64,000 nucleotides of DNA from Flavobacterium sp. UBA2787 (GCA_002352205.1 DEHZ01000015.1:372001-436000); one strand, 5' to 3'. Positions 17,369 through 26,723 are shown, counted from the stretch's first letter. The notes: generated by a model from the sequence alone, not told the origin. Program-made: numbers and translations.

Positions 17369-17399
17369 CAAAAGTACAATTAATTATTATAAAAGCAAA
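17369..17399 (-). promoter_or_regulatory. Bacteroidota-type promoter of rplM operon
   Basis: On the minus strand TTTG (17399-17396), 19 bases, then TACTTTTG (17376-17369): the exact -33/-7 layout of this phylum. The transcript would start near 17362-17365, at or within a CCCC-AATAAA-GGGG inverted repeat (17352-17365), then run about 35 bases to the ATG at 17323. Confidence 0.8.
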
Positions 17400-17625
17400 T
17401 AGCAATTTGAGATTATTTTTAATCACTTATTTTTAGATGACTAATTTTGCTAATACTACTGATTTTAAAGGTGTAAGTAATGGATTTATTTCGAATTTAT
17501 TTTGGTTATCAAACGTTCAATTCATCGATTTATTACAAATAAAATGAGTTTTCATCATCAGATAAATGTCAATCACATTAAATCTATTCATTATTTTACT
17601 ATTTTTACGTCTAAATTCGAAAGAT
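17400..17625. other. Intergenic region between divergent rplM and the LacI-type gene
   Basis: About 225 bp of AT-rich DNA. Apart from the promoter on its left edge I see no convincing gene, repeat or RNA; short open frames here do not resemble proteins. Confidence 0.5.
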
Positions 17626-18648
17626 ATGAAGCCGAAAGCCACTTTAAAACAAATTTCAAAAGATTTAGGAATTTCCGTATCAACGGTTTCTAAAGCGTTG
17701 AGTGATAGTCATGAAATTAGTGAACCTACTAAAATAAGGGTTCAGGAGTATGCAAAGCTTCAAAATTATAAGCCAAACTCCATGGCTAAGAATTTAAAAA
17801 ATCAGCGAACAAATACAATTGCGGTAATTATACCTAATATATTGAATCCATTTTTTGCTAAAGTGTTTAGCGGAATTGAAAAAGCCGCCAATGCAAAAGG
17901 GTATAATGTGATTACCTATATTTCAAACGAATCACTTAGCAAAGAAAAGCAAGCCATGGATTTGTTGAGCAATGGAACAGTAGATGGTTTTATTCTATCG
18001 GTTTCGGAAGAATCGCAAGCCAAAAATGTTTCTTCGCATTTTAAAGAAATTCTTCGTGAAGGATTGCCAATTGTAATGTTTGATCGTATCATGGAAGATG
18101 TTAATTGCGATAAAGTGATTGTAGATGATTTTGAATCATCAGTTGAAGCAGTAAATCATTTGTTGAAATTAGGTTGTAAAAAAGTAGCCTTACTTTCTTG
18201 TATTGATAATTTAAGTGTTGGAAAACACCGAGCATTAGGTTATGAAAGAGCCTTGCAAGACAATAAAATAAGCATTAACGACAAGTATATCATCATTACT
18301 GATAGTCAAGAAGATTTTGATGCTCGTTTAGAAAAATTATTAGCATCCAAAGAAGTAGATGGTATTTTGGCTGTGGATGAACATTCTTCTACTATGGCGA
18401 TGAAAATTGCTATCCAAAAAGGAATTAAAATTCCGGAAGAATTATGCGTAATTGGTTTTGCAGACGGAGTTTGGTCAAGACGATTAACACCGAGTTTGTC
18501 CACCATCAGCCAACACGGCCCGGAAATTGGTGAAGAAGCCGCTAAACTTCTAATCGAAAAACTCGAACGAAAACAAGAAACACCGACTTATAAAACTACA
18601 GTTGTAAAAACGGAGTTGAGACAACGGGATTCTACGAGGAGGGTATAG
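17626..18648 (+). CDS. LacI/GalR-family transcriptional regulator
   Basis: 340 residues. N-terminal helix-turn-helix ATLKQISKDLGISVSTVSKALSDSHEISEPTKIRV in spaced form, hinge YKPNSMAKNLKNQRT, then a periplasmic-binding-protein-like sensor starting TIAVIIPNILNPFFAKVFSGIEKAA in spaced form. Start is ATG 17626 right before the HTH; the frame opens 60 bp upstream without need. LacI proteins normally control adjacent sugar genes, but none is next to it here, so the regulon and effector are unknown. Confidence 0.93.
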   Translation: MKPKATLKQISKDLGISVSTVSKALSDSHEISEPTKIRVQEYAKLQNYKPNSMAKNLKNQRTNTIAVIIPNILNPFFAKVFSGIEKAANAKGYNVITYISNESLSKEKQAMDLLSNGTVDGFILSVSEESQAKNVSSHFKEILREGLPIVMFDRIMEDVNCDKVIVDDFESSVEAVNHLLKLGCKKVALLSCIDNLSVGKHRALGYERALQDNKISINDKYIIITDSQEDFDARLEKLLASKEVDGILAVDEHSSTMAMKIAIQKGIKIPEELCVIGFADGVWSRRLTPSLSTISQHGPEIGEEAAKLLIEKLERKQETPTYKTTVVKTELRQRDSTRRV

Positions 18649-18682
18649 GTTTTATTTGAATGGAATTCGGGAATTTATACTA

Positions 18683-18709
18683 AAGCCTTGTTTTACAAGG
18701 TTTTTTTAT
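18683..18709 (+). terminator. Terminator after the LacI-type gene
   Basis: CCTTG - TTTTA - CAAGG (18686-18700) followed by seven T. Confidence 0.75.
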
Positions 18710-18734
18710 TTGACTGGAATTCGGAAATTATAAA

Positions 18735-19052
18735 TTAAGAACCTAAAAACTCATTTTTAATCATAAAAAAAATAAATATACAATATAGAAAAGTAGCAAG
18801 AATATAACTGTTAAACATAATCTCATTTTGTGATGAATAGAATTTTTTTATTTTTATCAAGTTAAATAAAATTGGAGACGAAATGATAATAAGATTTGCT
18901 ATTTTTCCTGAAGTAATTGCCGTTTGACTCACTGAACCTGCTCCAGAACCAAAATACATGAAGAGAGAAAAAAGCATAATAAAAAACATTACAAAAAAGT
19001 ATAGAATTTCTAAACTTAAAATGACCACTAAAAGTTTAAGATTGACTTTCAT
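18735..19052 (-). CDS. Small integral membrane protein of unknown function
   Basis: 105 residues with about three hydrophobic segments (7-35, 45-62, 80-97) and the short basic loop LIKIKKFYSSQ between the last two. No family recognised. It follows the next small membrane gene (19060-19443) by 7 bp on the same strand, so they probably form an operon downstream of polA. Confidence 0.6.
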   Translation of the reverse strand: MKVNLKLLVVILSLEILYFFVMFFIMLFSLFMYFGSGAGSVSQTAITSGKIANLIIISSPILFNLIKIKKFYSSQNEIMFNSYILATFLYCIFIFFMIKNEFLGS

Positions 19053-19059
19053 TAAGTTG

Positions 19060-19443
19060 TTAGATTGATGATTTTATTCTCCAAAACAAAGCATTAAAAA
19101 ATATCATTACAAATACAACAATTCCAATAATTGCAAGCGTATCAACTAAACGCATATATCTGAAATTATCATAAAACAAACAACAAAAAGCAATTAAGAT
19201 AAAATGTATAATAGAAAAAACTAAATTAGTTTTCGCTTTGATGATGGCTAGAAACAAATATCCAATGAAAAAAGCAAAAACAAAATATTTAACGTAATAC
19301 ATCGTAAATCCTGAAATGTCATAAGCCCATCCAACTGTTTTGTTTAAACCATAATTTTCAATTTCTGAAAATCTTACTAATAAAGGTAAACATAAAAGTA
19401 TGATAAGATACATTTTTGTTTCAAAGAGATTCTTCACTTTCAT
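19060..19443 (-). CDS. Small membrane protein with an NrfD/ActC-like motif
   Basis: 127 residues from ATG 19443, with three to four hydrophobic segments. Not recognised as a family. Residues 32-44 read GLNKTVGWAYDIS, almost identical to GLNKTVGWAWDIT in ActC at 52310-52348 of this same window. In NrfD-type proteins this segment lies at a transmembrane helix edge near the quinol site. The longer frame up to 19527 would overlap polA and a tandem repeat and is not preferred. Confidence 0.6.
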   Translation of the reverse strand: MKVKNLFETKMYLIILLCLPLLVRFSEIENYGLNKTVGWAYDISGFTMYYVKYFVFAFFIGYLFLAIIKAKTNLVFSIIHFILIAFCCLFYDNFRYMRLVDTLAIIGIVVFVMIFFNALFWRIKSSI

Positions 19444-19478
19444 ACCTAATTGTTTATTCAAACACTTTGTTCTGCGGT

Positions 19479-19506
19479 TTAACTGAAAACTGACAACCGA
19501 CAACTG
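19479..19506. repeat. Four-copy degenerate 7-bp tandem repeat
   Basis: TTAACTG, AAAACTG, ACAACCG, ACAACTG in direct succession between polA and the small membrane genes. On the minus strand the unit reads CAGTTGT. Non-coding. Confidence 0.6.
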
Positions 19507-19508
19507 TC

Positions 19509-22382
19509 TTAATGAGCCTCCAGCCAATTTCTTCCCATTCCCAACTCCACATCCAACGGGACAGCTAATTTAAAAGCGTTTTCCATTTCGTGTTTAATCA
19601 TCGGTTGAATTTTTTCTAATTCAAAATTGTGTACATCAAATACCAACTCATCGTGTACCTGCAATAACATTTTAGATTGCCAGTTTTCGGAAGTCAATTT
19701 TTGATGAATATTGATCATTGCGATTTTGATGATATCGGCAGCAGAACCTTGAATGGGAGCGTTGACAGCATTTCGTTCGGCACCGCTTCGCACCATCGCA
19801 TTGGCGGAATTAATATCTTTTAAATAACGTCGTCTTCCTAAAACGGTTTGTACATAACCATTTTCTCTGGCAAAATCAACTTGGTTTGCCATATAGGCTT
19901 TCAGTTTTGGATAAGTGGCATAATAGGCATCAATCAAGTCGGCACTTTCTTTTCGAGATAAATTCGTTTGGTTGGAAAGTCCGAATGCCGAAACGCCGTA
20001 AATGATTCCGAAATTCACCGTTTTAGCATTGCTTCGCTGTTCTTTGGTGACTTCTTCCAGCGGAACATTGAATACTTTTGCAGCCGTACTTTTGTGAATA
20101 TCTTCGTTGTTTTGAAACGCTTTAATCATATTTTCTTCGCCGGATAAAGCGGCAATAATTCGCAATTCAATTTGCGAATAATCGGCAGAAACTAGAGTAT
20201 AATTTTCATCTCTGGCAATAAATGCTTTTCGGATTAATCGACCTCTTTCGGTACGAATCGGAATGTTTTGCAAATTCGGATTATTCGAACTCAATCGTCC
20301 GGTTGCGGCAACCGTTTGCATGTAATCGGTGTGAACTCGTTGCGTTTTTGGATCTACTTGATTCGGCAACGCATCAATATATGTGCTTTGCAATTTCACC
20401 ATTTGTCGCCATTCTAAAATGTCTTTCACAATTTGGTGTTCGTTCACTAAATAACTCAACACCTCTTCGCCTGTGGCATATTGACCGGTTTTAGTTTTCT
20501 TTTGTTTGGCTCCGCCGATTTTTAATTTATCAAATAAAATATCGCCTAATTGTTTTGGTGAAGCCAAATTGAATTTTTCACCAGCCGTTTCATAGATTTT
20601 TTGTTCAAATTCGGTGATGTCTTTTTGCATATCCACCGACATTTTTTTCAGAAAATCCACATCCAATCGAATACCTTCAGATTCCATCGCAGCTAAAACC
20701 GGAATTAACGGAATTTCGATTTCATCAAACAATTTCTTCGTTTCGGCTTTGTCTAAAATCGGACTGAAAACTTCTTTTAATTGAAATGTAATATCAGCAT
20801 CTTCGGCAGCATATTCTTTGATGTCTTCCAAATTGACATCACGCATTGATTTCTGATTTTTCCCTTTTTTTCCAATTAATGTTTCGATTGATTTTGGGGA
20901 ATATTTTAAATACGTTTCAGATAAAACATCCATATTATGACGCATATCGGGATTAATCAAATAATGAGCAATCATCGTGTCAAATAATTTTCCTTTGACT
21001 GAAATTCCGTAATTCGCTAAAATTTTCAAATCATATTTGATGTTCTGACCGATTTTTTCAATGGTTTCATTTTCAAAAAAAGGTCTGAATTTCTCCATTA
21101 ATTGTTGAGCTTCTTCTTGATTTTCCGGAAATGGAACGTAAAATGCTTTTCCTTTTTCCCACGAAAGTGCCAAACCAACTAATTCGGCATTCAAGGCATC
21201 AATTCCGGTGGTTTCAGTATCAAAACAAACCGAAGATTGATTCATTAAATTCTGCAAAAGCAGTTTTAAGTGTAAATCACTTTGAACCAATTCATAGTGA
21301 TGAGAAGTCGTTTCTAATGTGGCATAAAACGAATTTGTTCCTGTTTCAGTTGAGTCATCATCGCTAAATCCAAACAAATCAAATTGATCTTCGTTGGATT
21401 TTTTGGCGGATGATTTCTTTTGAATTTGATTTTTGTCATTGCCATTGTCATTGACCTCTCCATTTCCATTGGTATTAATTTCGTCATATTCTTTTCCGGA
21501 GCCAAACCATTTATCAAATTGAGCTTTCATTTGACGGAATTCCAATTCTTGAAAAATAGCATCCGTTTTTTCTACATCGGGCTTGGATAACTCAAAATCG
21601 GTTGCGTCAAAAGTTACCGGACAATCGAGTAGGATAGTAGCTAGTTTTTTGGACAACAAACCTTGTGCGGCATTGTCTTCAATTTTTTGTTTGATGGCTC
21701 CTTTTAGTTTATCCGTATTAGCTAAAAGATTTTCAATAGAACCGAACTCTTTTAATAATTTTTTAGCTGTCACGTCACCAACTCCAGGAAACCCGGGAAT
21801 GTTATCCACGGCATCACCTTTCATTCCTAAAAAATCAATTACTTGGAGAGGATGTTCAATTTCAAATTTTTCCAATACTTCGGGAATTCCCCAAATTTCA
21901 ATATCATTCCCCATTCGGGCGGGTTTGTACATAAAAATATTTTCGGAAACCAACTGAGCAAAATCTTTATCGGGCGTAACCATAAAAACTTGAAATCCTT
22001 CTTTTTCGGCTTGTTTGGCTAGTGTACCAATTAAATCATCGGCTTCAAACCCTGCTTTTTCCATAATCGGAATTTGCATCGCTTTTAATAATTCCTGAAT
22101 ATATGGAACAGCAATTTTAATCGCTTCCGGCGTTTCGTCGCGATTAGCTTTGTAAGTTGGAAATAATTCATTTCTAAAAACACTACCCCCTTTATCAAAT
22201 GCAACGGCAAGATGGTCGGGTTTTTCACGTTTAATCACATCCATAAGAGCGTTCATAAATCCCATGATGGCCGAAGTGTCCATTCCTTTGGAATTGATTC
22301 GAGGATTTTTTATAAAAGCATAATACCCACGAAAAATTAAAGCGTAAGCATCGAGAAGGAAAAGGCGTTTTTGCGTTGACAT
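19509..22382 (-). CDS. polA: DNA polymerase I
   Basis: 957 residues with all three domains. The 5'-3' exonuclease (1-290) has LLDAYALIFRGYYAF, DKGGSVFRN and the acidic metal sites of EADDLIG and DFLGMKGDAVDNIPG. The 3'-5' exonuclease (about 370-560) keeps FDTETTGID, so proofreading acidic residues are present. The polymerase domain has SADYSQIELRI, the finger helix RSNAKTVNFGIIYG and the palm VHDELVFDV. A Gly/Asn/Lys-rich linker near 300-345 separates the first two domains. Cytoplasmic; replication and repair. Confidence 0.97.
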   Translation of the reverse strand: MSTQKRLFLLDAYALIFRGYYAFIKNPRINSKGMDTSAIMGFMNALMDVIKREKPDHLAVAFDKGGSVFRNELFPTYKANRDETPEAIKIAVPYIQELLKAMQIPIMEKAGFEADDLIGTLAKQAEKEGFQVFMVTPDKDFAQLVSENIFMYKPARMGNDIEIWGIPEVLEKFEIEHPLQVIDFLGMKGDAVDNIPGFPGVGDVTAKKLLKEFGSIENLLANTDKLKGAIKQKIEDNAAQGLLSKKLATILLDCPVTFDATDFELSKPDVEKTDAIFQELEFRQMKAQFDKWFGSGKEYDEINTNGNGEVNDNGNDKNQIQKKSSAKKSNEDQFDLFGFSDDDSTETGTNSFYATLETTSHHYELVQSDLHLKLLLQNLMNQSSVCFDTETTGIDALNAELVGLALSWEKGKAFYVPFPENQEEAQQLMEKFRPFFENETIEKIGQNIKYDLKILANYGISVKGKLFDTMIAHYLINPDMRHNMDVLSETYLKYSPKSIETLIGKKGKNQKSMRDVNLEDIKEYAAEDADITFQLKEVFSPILDKAETKKLFDEIEIPLIPVLAAMESEGIRLDVDFLKKMSVDMQKDITEFEQKIYETAGEKFNLASPKQLGDILFDKLKIGGAKQKKTKTGQYATGEEVLSYLVNEHQIVKDILEWRQMVKLQSTYIDALPNQVDPKTQRVHTDYMQTVAATGRLSSNNPNLQNIPIRTERGRLIRKAFIARDENYTLVSADYSQIELRIIAALSGEENMIKAFQNNEDIHKSTAAKVFNVPLEEVTKEQRSNAKTVNFGIIYGVSAFGLSNQTNLSRKESADLIDAYYATYPKLKAYMANQVDFARENGYVQTVLGRRRYLKDINSANAMVRSGAERNAVNAPIQGSAADIIKIAMINIHQKLTSENWQSKMLLQVHDELVFDVHNFELEKIQPMIKHEMENAFKLAVPLDVELGMGRNWLEAH

Positions 22383-22491
22383 AATTCTTAAATATTGAAG
22401 ATTTCAAAGATACATTTTTGATTGCTAAAAAAGAAAAATGCCGAAACCAATTTCTGATTTCGACATTTTCCAACCACTAAAAAATCCAACT

Positions 22492-25400
22492 TTATTTTAT
22501 ATTCATTTGTTCTAATTTGGCTTCCAGAGCATTTACTTTTTCTAATGCTGATTTTAATGCTGAATTTTCATTTTCTAATTTTTCGATTTTATCGTTTAAA
22601 GCTTTGATCGCTTGAAAAACGATTGGGTCATAGTCACCATAAGCCGTTTGTAAAAAACCAAGATTATCTTCGGTTACTTTTTCCGGGAAAATTTCTGCAA
22701 TTTCTTGTGCAATAAATCCGATTTGAAGATTTTCAGGTCGAACGGTTCCGGTTTTGTCGTCGTTCCAATAATAAGTCACGCCTCTTAATTGGAGAATTTT
22801 TTCTAATGCTTCATTTGGAGAAATTGTTGCAATATCCTTTTTTAAGCGGCTGTCTGAATTGGCGACGAAACCACCGGCAGTAGTTTTTGATGCTGTGCCA
22901 TTTACTTCTAAAGCATTTGTTGTTGGTGTTCTCATGATTCCGACTAAACCATTTCCTGTTATTCTTACAATATCACCTGTCCCATTATGATAGATATGAA
23001 ATCTGCTATCGGCAACCGTGTTGTCGGCACGACCATAAAGCACCCATTCATTATCTGCTTCAGCTGCGTTTGTAAACTTAATACGGGCACCATCGTTTGC
23101 ACCTTCTTCTCTCAGTAGAACATGAGATAATGTTCCTGAACTATTTTGCCTTACTTGAAACTCACTATTAGTTCTTAGAATATCATTATCAAATTCACCA
23201 TAAATTAATGCGTTATTTTCATCTGCACCGTTATTCTCTATGAATAGCCTATTACCTGCTGTAGAATTTCTACCTGCATTTGAGCCAATAAAAACATTAC
23301 CATCGCCACTTGCGTTTTGTCCTGCTTGAAAGCCCATAATGGTATTTCGTAATCCACTCGGATAATTTTCACCCGCTAAATGACCCACAAATGTATTGTA
23401 ACTTCCAGTTGTAAAGTTTTCTAATGTTTGTTCACCAATTGCGGTGTTTCCATCTCCACTTGATAAAGAGTATAGCGATGCAAGTCCGATAGCGGTATTG
23501 TCAAATCCTGTTGTATTACTGAGTAATGTTAAACCACCAATTGCTGTGTTATCAGAGCCAGTTGACGTTGATAAACCGCTAGAATTACCAACAAAAACAT
23601 TTCGGGTTCCAGTTGCATTTTCTCCAGCACTACTGCCAATCCAAACCGACTGTAACTGTGTTGTTTCTATTTGTCCTTTTGCAGTAATTCGTACTTTTTC
23701 TGTATTGTTTGTACGAATCGATACATCTTGATTGTCAGTTGTACCCAAGAAGTTAAAGGTTGGATTTGTTCCTGTATTACCCGTTAATTTCCAATCATTT
23801 GCTAAAGAGGTTAAATTAACCGTTTGAGTAGCAACACCATCGTTTGATAATGATAAGTTTAAAGTTGTTCCTGTTAAACTAAATACATCTATGGTTTGAT
23901 TGTCAGTATTCAAAGCAGCCAAATTTACAGATTGTGTAGCAACACCATCATTTTGTAATGATAAGTTTAAAGTTGTTCCTGTTAAACTAAATACATCTAT
24001 GGTTTGATTATCATTATCAATTTGCCAGGAAGCCGTGCCATTAGCATCACTTTTCAATACTCTACCTGCCGCTTGGTTGCCATCTACCATTCTTATACTT
24101 CCCTGTACATGAAGGCGTTCTTCTGGAGTTGACCAGCCCAAACCAGTATTTCCGTTTTTTAGCATTACAAGAGCATTTCTTCTTTCATTGCTGTCAAAAA
24201 TATTATTATTATTAATATCAACTCCATTTCCTATTACAAATAATCGATCAGACATATTTGCTGTTCCGAACGATGAGGCTCCATTTGTGGAAGGAGTATA
24301 AAAAGTTGCTCCAATACCAAACACGGTTTCTCCAAAACTTCTAGCATCATTAAAGTAACCAAACGCTGTTGAATAGTTGCCAGTTGCATTAGTACCAAAA
24401 CCAAAAGAGGTTGAATTTTCGCCAGTTGCATCAGTAGCATAACCAAAAGAAGTTGAATAGTTGCCAGTTGCATTTGAGTTTTCGCCAAATGCAGTAGAAT
24501 TCACTCCAGATGCTGTTGTGGAATTTCCAAATGCAGTAGAATTCAAACCAGATGCCATTGTCTCATTGCCAAATGCAGTAGAATTCACTCCAAATGACGT
24601 TGTATTATTGCCAAATGCAGTTGATTGTTCACCTATAGCCGAAGTATAATAGCCAAATGCAGTTGAACTAGAACCGGATGCCGAAGCAAAATGGCCAAAT
24701 GCAGTTGAAGCTGAATCGCCGGTTGCATCTGAGAAAAAACCAAACGCAGTTGATCTAGAACCGGATGCCATTGTACTATCGCCAAATGCGGTAGAAGTTG
24801 AGCCGCTTGCATCTGAGCCAAAACCAAACGCAGTCGAACGTTCTCCTGATGCTTCCGAGGCTCTACCAAACGCAGTTGAATCATCACCAATTGCTCTTGT
24901 AATCATACCAAATGCTGTTGAATTCTCTCCAGAAGCATTTGTGGAAGCCCCAAACGCAGTAGAATTCACTCCAGAAGCATTTGTAGAATCCCCAAACGCA
25001 GTAGAATTCACTCCAGAAGCATTTGTAGAATCCCCAAACGCAGTAGAAATCAATCCACTTGCCACTGAGTTAAAACCAAATGCCGTTGAAATATTTGCTG
25101 AAGCAATAGTTGAACTACCAAATGCCGTTGAAAAATTACCAATTCCTATATTATTCCATTGATTTCCAACAATATATCCTGCTCTAAAAGCTGCTTTTCT
25201 CGGATTAAAAAACATACGAGTACCAGTTCCTGTAATTTCTGTGTCTATAGTATTGCCTGAACCATAAGTTCCGGTTACCAAAAAACCGTCATCTCCATTA
25301 ATGCGAACAGCACCATCGGTTGCCTCAATATTTTTTCCAACTCCTGCTCCACCTTGGTCATATGATTGATCCAATGTGTTTCCGGTAATTGTCTGCGTAA

Positions 25401-25683
25401 TCGGTATCCATTGCGTACCATTAAAAAAGTAAAAACCAATACCATTTCCACCCACAGTAGCAGCATTGGTATTCCAAATTAACAAACCAGTTGCAGCAGT
25501 ATTAGTTCCGTCTAACATTGTTGTTGTAACATTAGTTAAACTAACTCGTGGCACTAAAACACCTTTATTGGTAGCAGTAATATCAAGCATTGAAGATGGA
25601 TCGGGGTTGGTAGTATTAACCCCAACTTGTGCATTTAGCAAGACACTAAACAGTAAGACGAATAGTATGGTAATTTTTTTCAT
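22492..25683 (-). CDS. Large exported fibre/adhesin-like protein with YadA-head-type repeats and peptidase S74 chaperone tail
   Basis: 1063 residues. A signal peptide (1-18, ending LLNAQ) precedes a GVNTTNPDPSSMLDI opening seen in many Bacteroidota surface proteins. Residues 185-452 hold 19 copies of a 14-residue STAFGxxxxASGxN repeat, the pattern of YadA/Hia trimeric heads. Then two copies of DNQTIDVFSLTGTTLNLSL, a second group of NTAIG-type repeats (about 690-800), and the S74 intramolecular chaperone beginning at SDSRLKKDI (about 955) with a terminal coiled coil. S74 domains trimerise and cleave themselves off phage tail fibres and some bacterial surface proteins. No beta-barrel anchor is seen, so secretion route is unclear. 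Confidence 0.85.
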   Translation of the reverse strand: MKKITILFVLLFSVLLNAQVGVNTTNPDPSSMLDITATNKGVLVPRVSLTNVTTTMLDGTNTAATGLLIWNTNAATVGGNGIGFYFFNGTQWIPITQTITGNTLDQSYDQGGAGVGKNIEATDGAVRINGDDGFLVTGTYGSGNTIDTEITGTGTRMFFNPRKAAFRAGYIVGNQWNNIGIGNFSTAFGSSTIASANISTAFGFNSVASGLISTAFGDSTNASGVNSTAFGDSTNASGVNSTAFGASTNASGENSTAFGMITRAIGDDSTAFGRASEASGERSTAFGFGSDASGSTSTAFGDSTMASGSRSTAFGFFSDATGDSASTAFGHFASASGSSSTAFGYYTSAIGEQSTAFGNNTTSFGVNSTAFGNETMASGLNSTAFGNSTTASGVNSTAFGENSNATGNYSTSFGYATDATGENSTSFGFGTNATGNYSTAFGYFNDARSFGETVFGIGATFYTPSTNGASSFGTANMSDRLFVIGNGVDINNNNIFDSNERRNALVMLKNGNTGLGWSTPEERLHVQGSIRMVDGNQAAGRVLKSDANGTASWQIDNDNQTIDVFSLTGTTLNLSLQNDGVATQSVNLAALNTDNQTIDVFSLTGTTLNLSLSNDGVATQTVNLTSLANDWKLTGNTGTNPTFNFLGTTDNQDVSIRTNNTEKVRITAKGQIETTQLQSVWIGSSAGENATGTRNVFVGNSSGLSTSTGSDNTAIGGLTLLSNTTGFDNTAIGLASLYSLSSGDGNTAIGEQTLENFTTGSYNTFVGHLAGENYPSGLRNTIMGFQAGQNASGDGNVFIGSNAGRNSTAGNRLFIENNGADENNALIYGEFDNDILRTNSEFQVRQNSSGTLSHVLLREEGANDGARIKFTNAAEADNEWVLYGRADNTVADSRFHIYHNGTGDIVRITGNGLVGIMRTPTTNALEVNGTASKTTAGGFVANSDSRLKKDIATISPNEALEKILQLRGVTYYWNDDKTGTVRPENLQIGFIAQEIAEIFPEKVTEDNLGFLQTAYGDYDPIVFQAIKALNDKIEKLENENSALKSALEKVNALEAKLEQMNIK
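24327..25131 (-). repeat. Coding tandem repeats of 42 bp (19 units) in the fibre gene
   Basis: Each unit encodes STAFG plus nine variable residues, mostly ending SGxN. Units 3, 4 and 5 are almost identical at DNA level (about 24940-25050), which indicates recent duplication. Confidence 0.9.
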
Positions 25684-25901
25684 GACAATAAAATTTTTTC
25701 CCAGTGGTTGGTGGTTAGTATTGGTTGTAGGGTAAATGCAAATCGATTTTGGGCAAAACCTTTAATGACTATTTTTTTGTTTTCACTTTTTAAAGTGTCT
25801 TTAAAAACCAAAGTATGATCGGTTTTAAGACGAATTTCCAACAGATAAAACCCGTTTGTTTCGGTGTAAAGTGTGATGGAAGAATTAGATAAGCTAAACA
25901 T
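25680..25901 (-). CDS. Short ORF coupled to the fibre gene, unknown function
   Basis: 73 residues, no signal peptide, rich in beta-type sequence (SSITLYTETNGFYLLEIRL then KTDHTLVFKDTLKSENKKIV). Its TGA overlaps the fibre ATG (ATGA), the arrangement of translational coupling. It weakly resembles the GxYxxxI...K stretch of type IX secretion C-terminal domains but is too short to assign. Could be a leader peptide that sets fibre translation, or a chance frame. Confidence 0.4.
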   Translation of the reverse strand: MFSLSNSSITLYTETNGFYLLEIRLKTDHTLVFKDTLKSENKKIVIKGFAQNRFAFTLQPILTTNHWEKILLS

Positions 25902-26009
25902 AGTTGTTAGATTTTAATCTAAAACTATACTAACTCGCTGAATTACAAAGATTAAATAAAGTGAAGAGAGCTTTTTTTTAAGTGAACAAAGCTTTTTTCT
26001 AAGTGAAGA

Positions 26010-26723
26010 TTATAATAAGGTAATGTTTTTCATTAATTCATCACGGTATGATTTTCCCACAGGAATTTTGTGTTTACCAATAAACAGAAATCCTTCTTGA
26101 AGCGAAGAAATTTGGGAAACCTGCACCACAAAAGAACGGTGCACCCGAAGAAATTTTTGAGAAGGCAATTTTTCTTCTACACTTTTTAACGTATGGCTAA
26201 TCAAGGTTTTGTTTTGTGAAGTGATGAGGTAACAATAATTATCATACGCTTCTAAATACAAAATTTGGTTTAATTCGATTCGGATGAGTTCTCCTTTATT
26301 TTTTATGAAAAACGAATCATTTTCTTCGGTAACCGAAACGGAAGGTTTTTGAAGATGGTATTTGTGCAAAGCTAATTCGATATTCGTTTTTAATGTTTTT
26401 TCATTAAATGGTTTTACGATATAGCCAAAAGGTTCAGTCGCTTTCACTTTTTCCAAGGTGGCATTATCCGATAAGGAAGTTAAAAAAATGAATGGAATAT
26501 CAGCTTTCTTTTTTAAATGATTCACAAAATCAATTCCGTTTAATTCGCCATCTAAAGTGATATCAACCAAAATTAAATCGGGTTGAAGCGTTTCTACATC
26601 AAAAGCAGCTTCTTTTACATTGTCAGCCATTCCGCAAATTTCATAACCTTCTTTCTCAAGACTGGTTTTGATGGTTTCGGCAATCAACGGCTCGTCTTCC
26701 AATATGTAGATTTTGGTTTTCAT
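26010..26723 (-). CDS. LytTR-family response regulator
   Basis: 237 residues. Receiver domain (1-120) with acidic pocket EDE at 9-11, phospho-acceptor Asp54 in LILVDITLDG and Lys104 in GYIVKPFN. The C-terminal LytTR DNA-binding domain (about 135-237) starts FFIKNKGELIRIELNQILYLEAYDNYCYL in spaced form and contains FLRVHRSFVV. Partner of the histidine kinase 18 bp upstream on the same strand. Target genes unknown; the adjacent fibre gene is a reasonable guess. Confidence 0.92.
   Translation of the reverse strand: MKTKIYILEDEPLIAETIKTSLEKEGYEICGMADNVKEAAFDVETLQPDLILVDITLDGELNGIDFVNHLKKKADIPFIFLTSLSDNATLEKVKATEPFGYIVKPFNEKTLKTNIELALHKYHLQKPSVSVTEENDSFFIKNKGELIRIELNQILYLEAYDNYCYLITSQNKTLISHTLKSVEEKLPSQKFLRVHRSFVVQVSQISSLQEGFLFIGKHKIPVGKSYRDELMKNITLL

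Noticed and set aside
18655-18735. Two TGGAATTCGG...ATTATA-like segments (near 18660 and 18715) as a mobile-element footprint
   Set aside because: Short, imperfect direct repeat flanking only a terminator; no insertion gene between them.
19444-19527. N-terminal extension of the 19060-19443 membrane protein
   Set aside because: It would cover the heptamer repeat and overlap polA, and the added residues are low-complexity.
24327-25131. Regular repeats that could be mistaken for a CRISPR array
   Set aside because: Units are 42 bp in phase with the reading frame of the fibre gene and encode STAFG repeats; there are no spacers of constant length between identical repeats.
25680-25901. Type IX secretion C-terminal domain
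   Set aside because: Only a weak GxYxxxI-like stretch in a 73-residue ORF, with no upstream mature protein or signal peptide.
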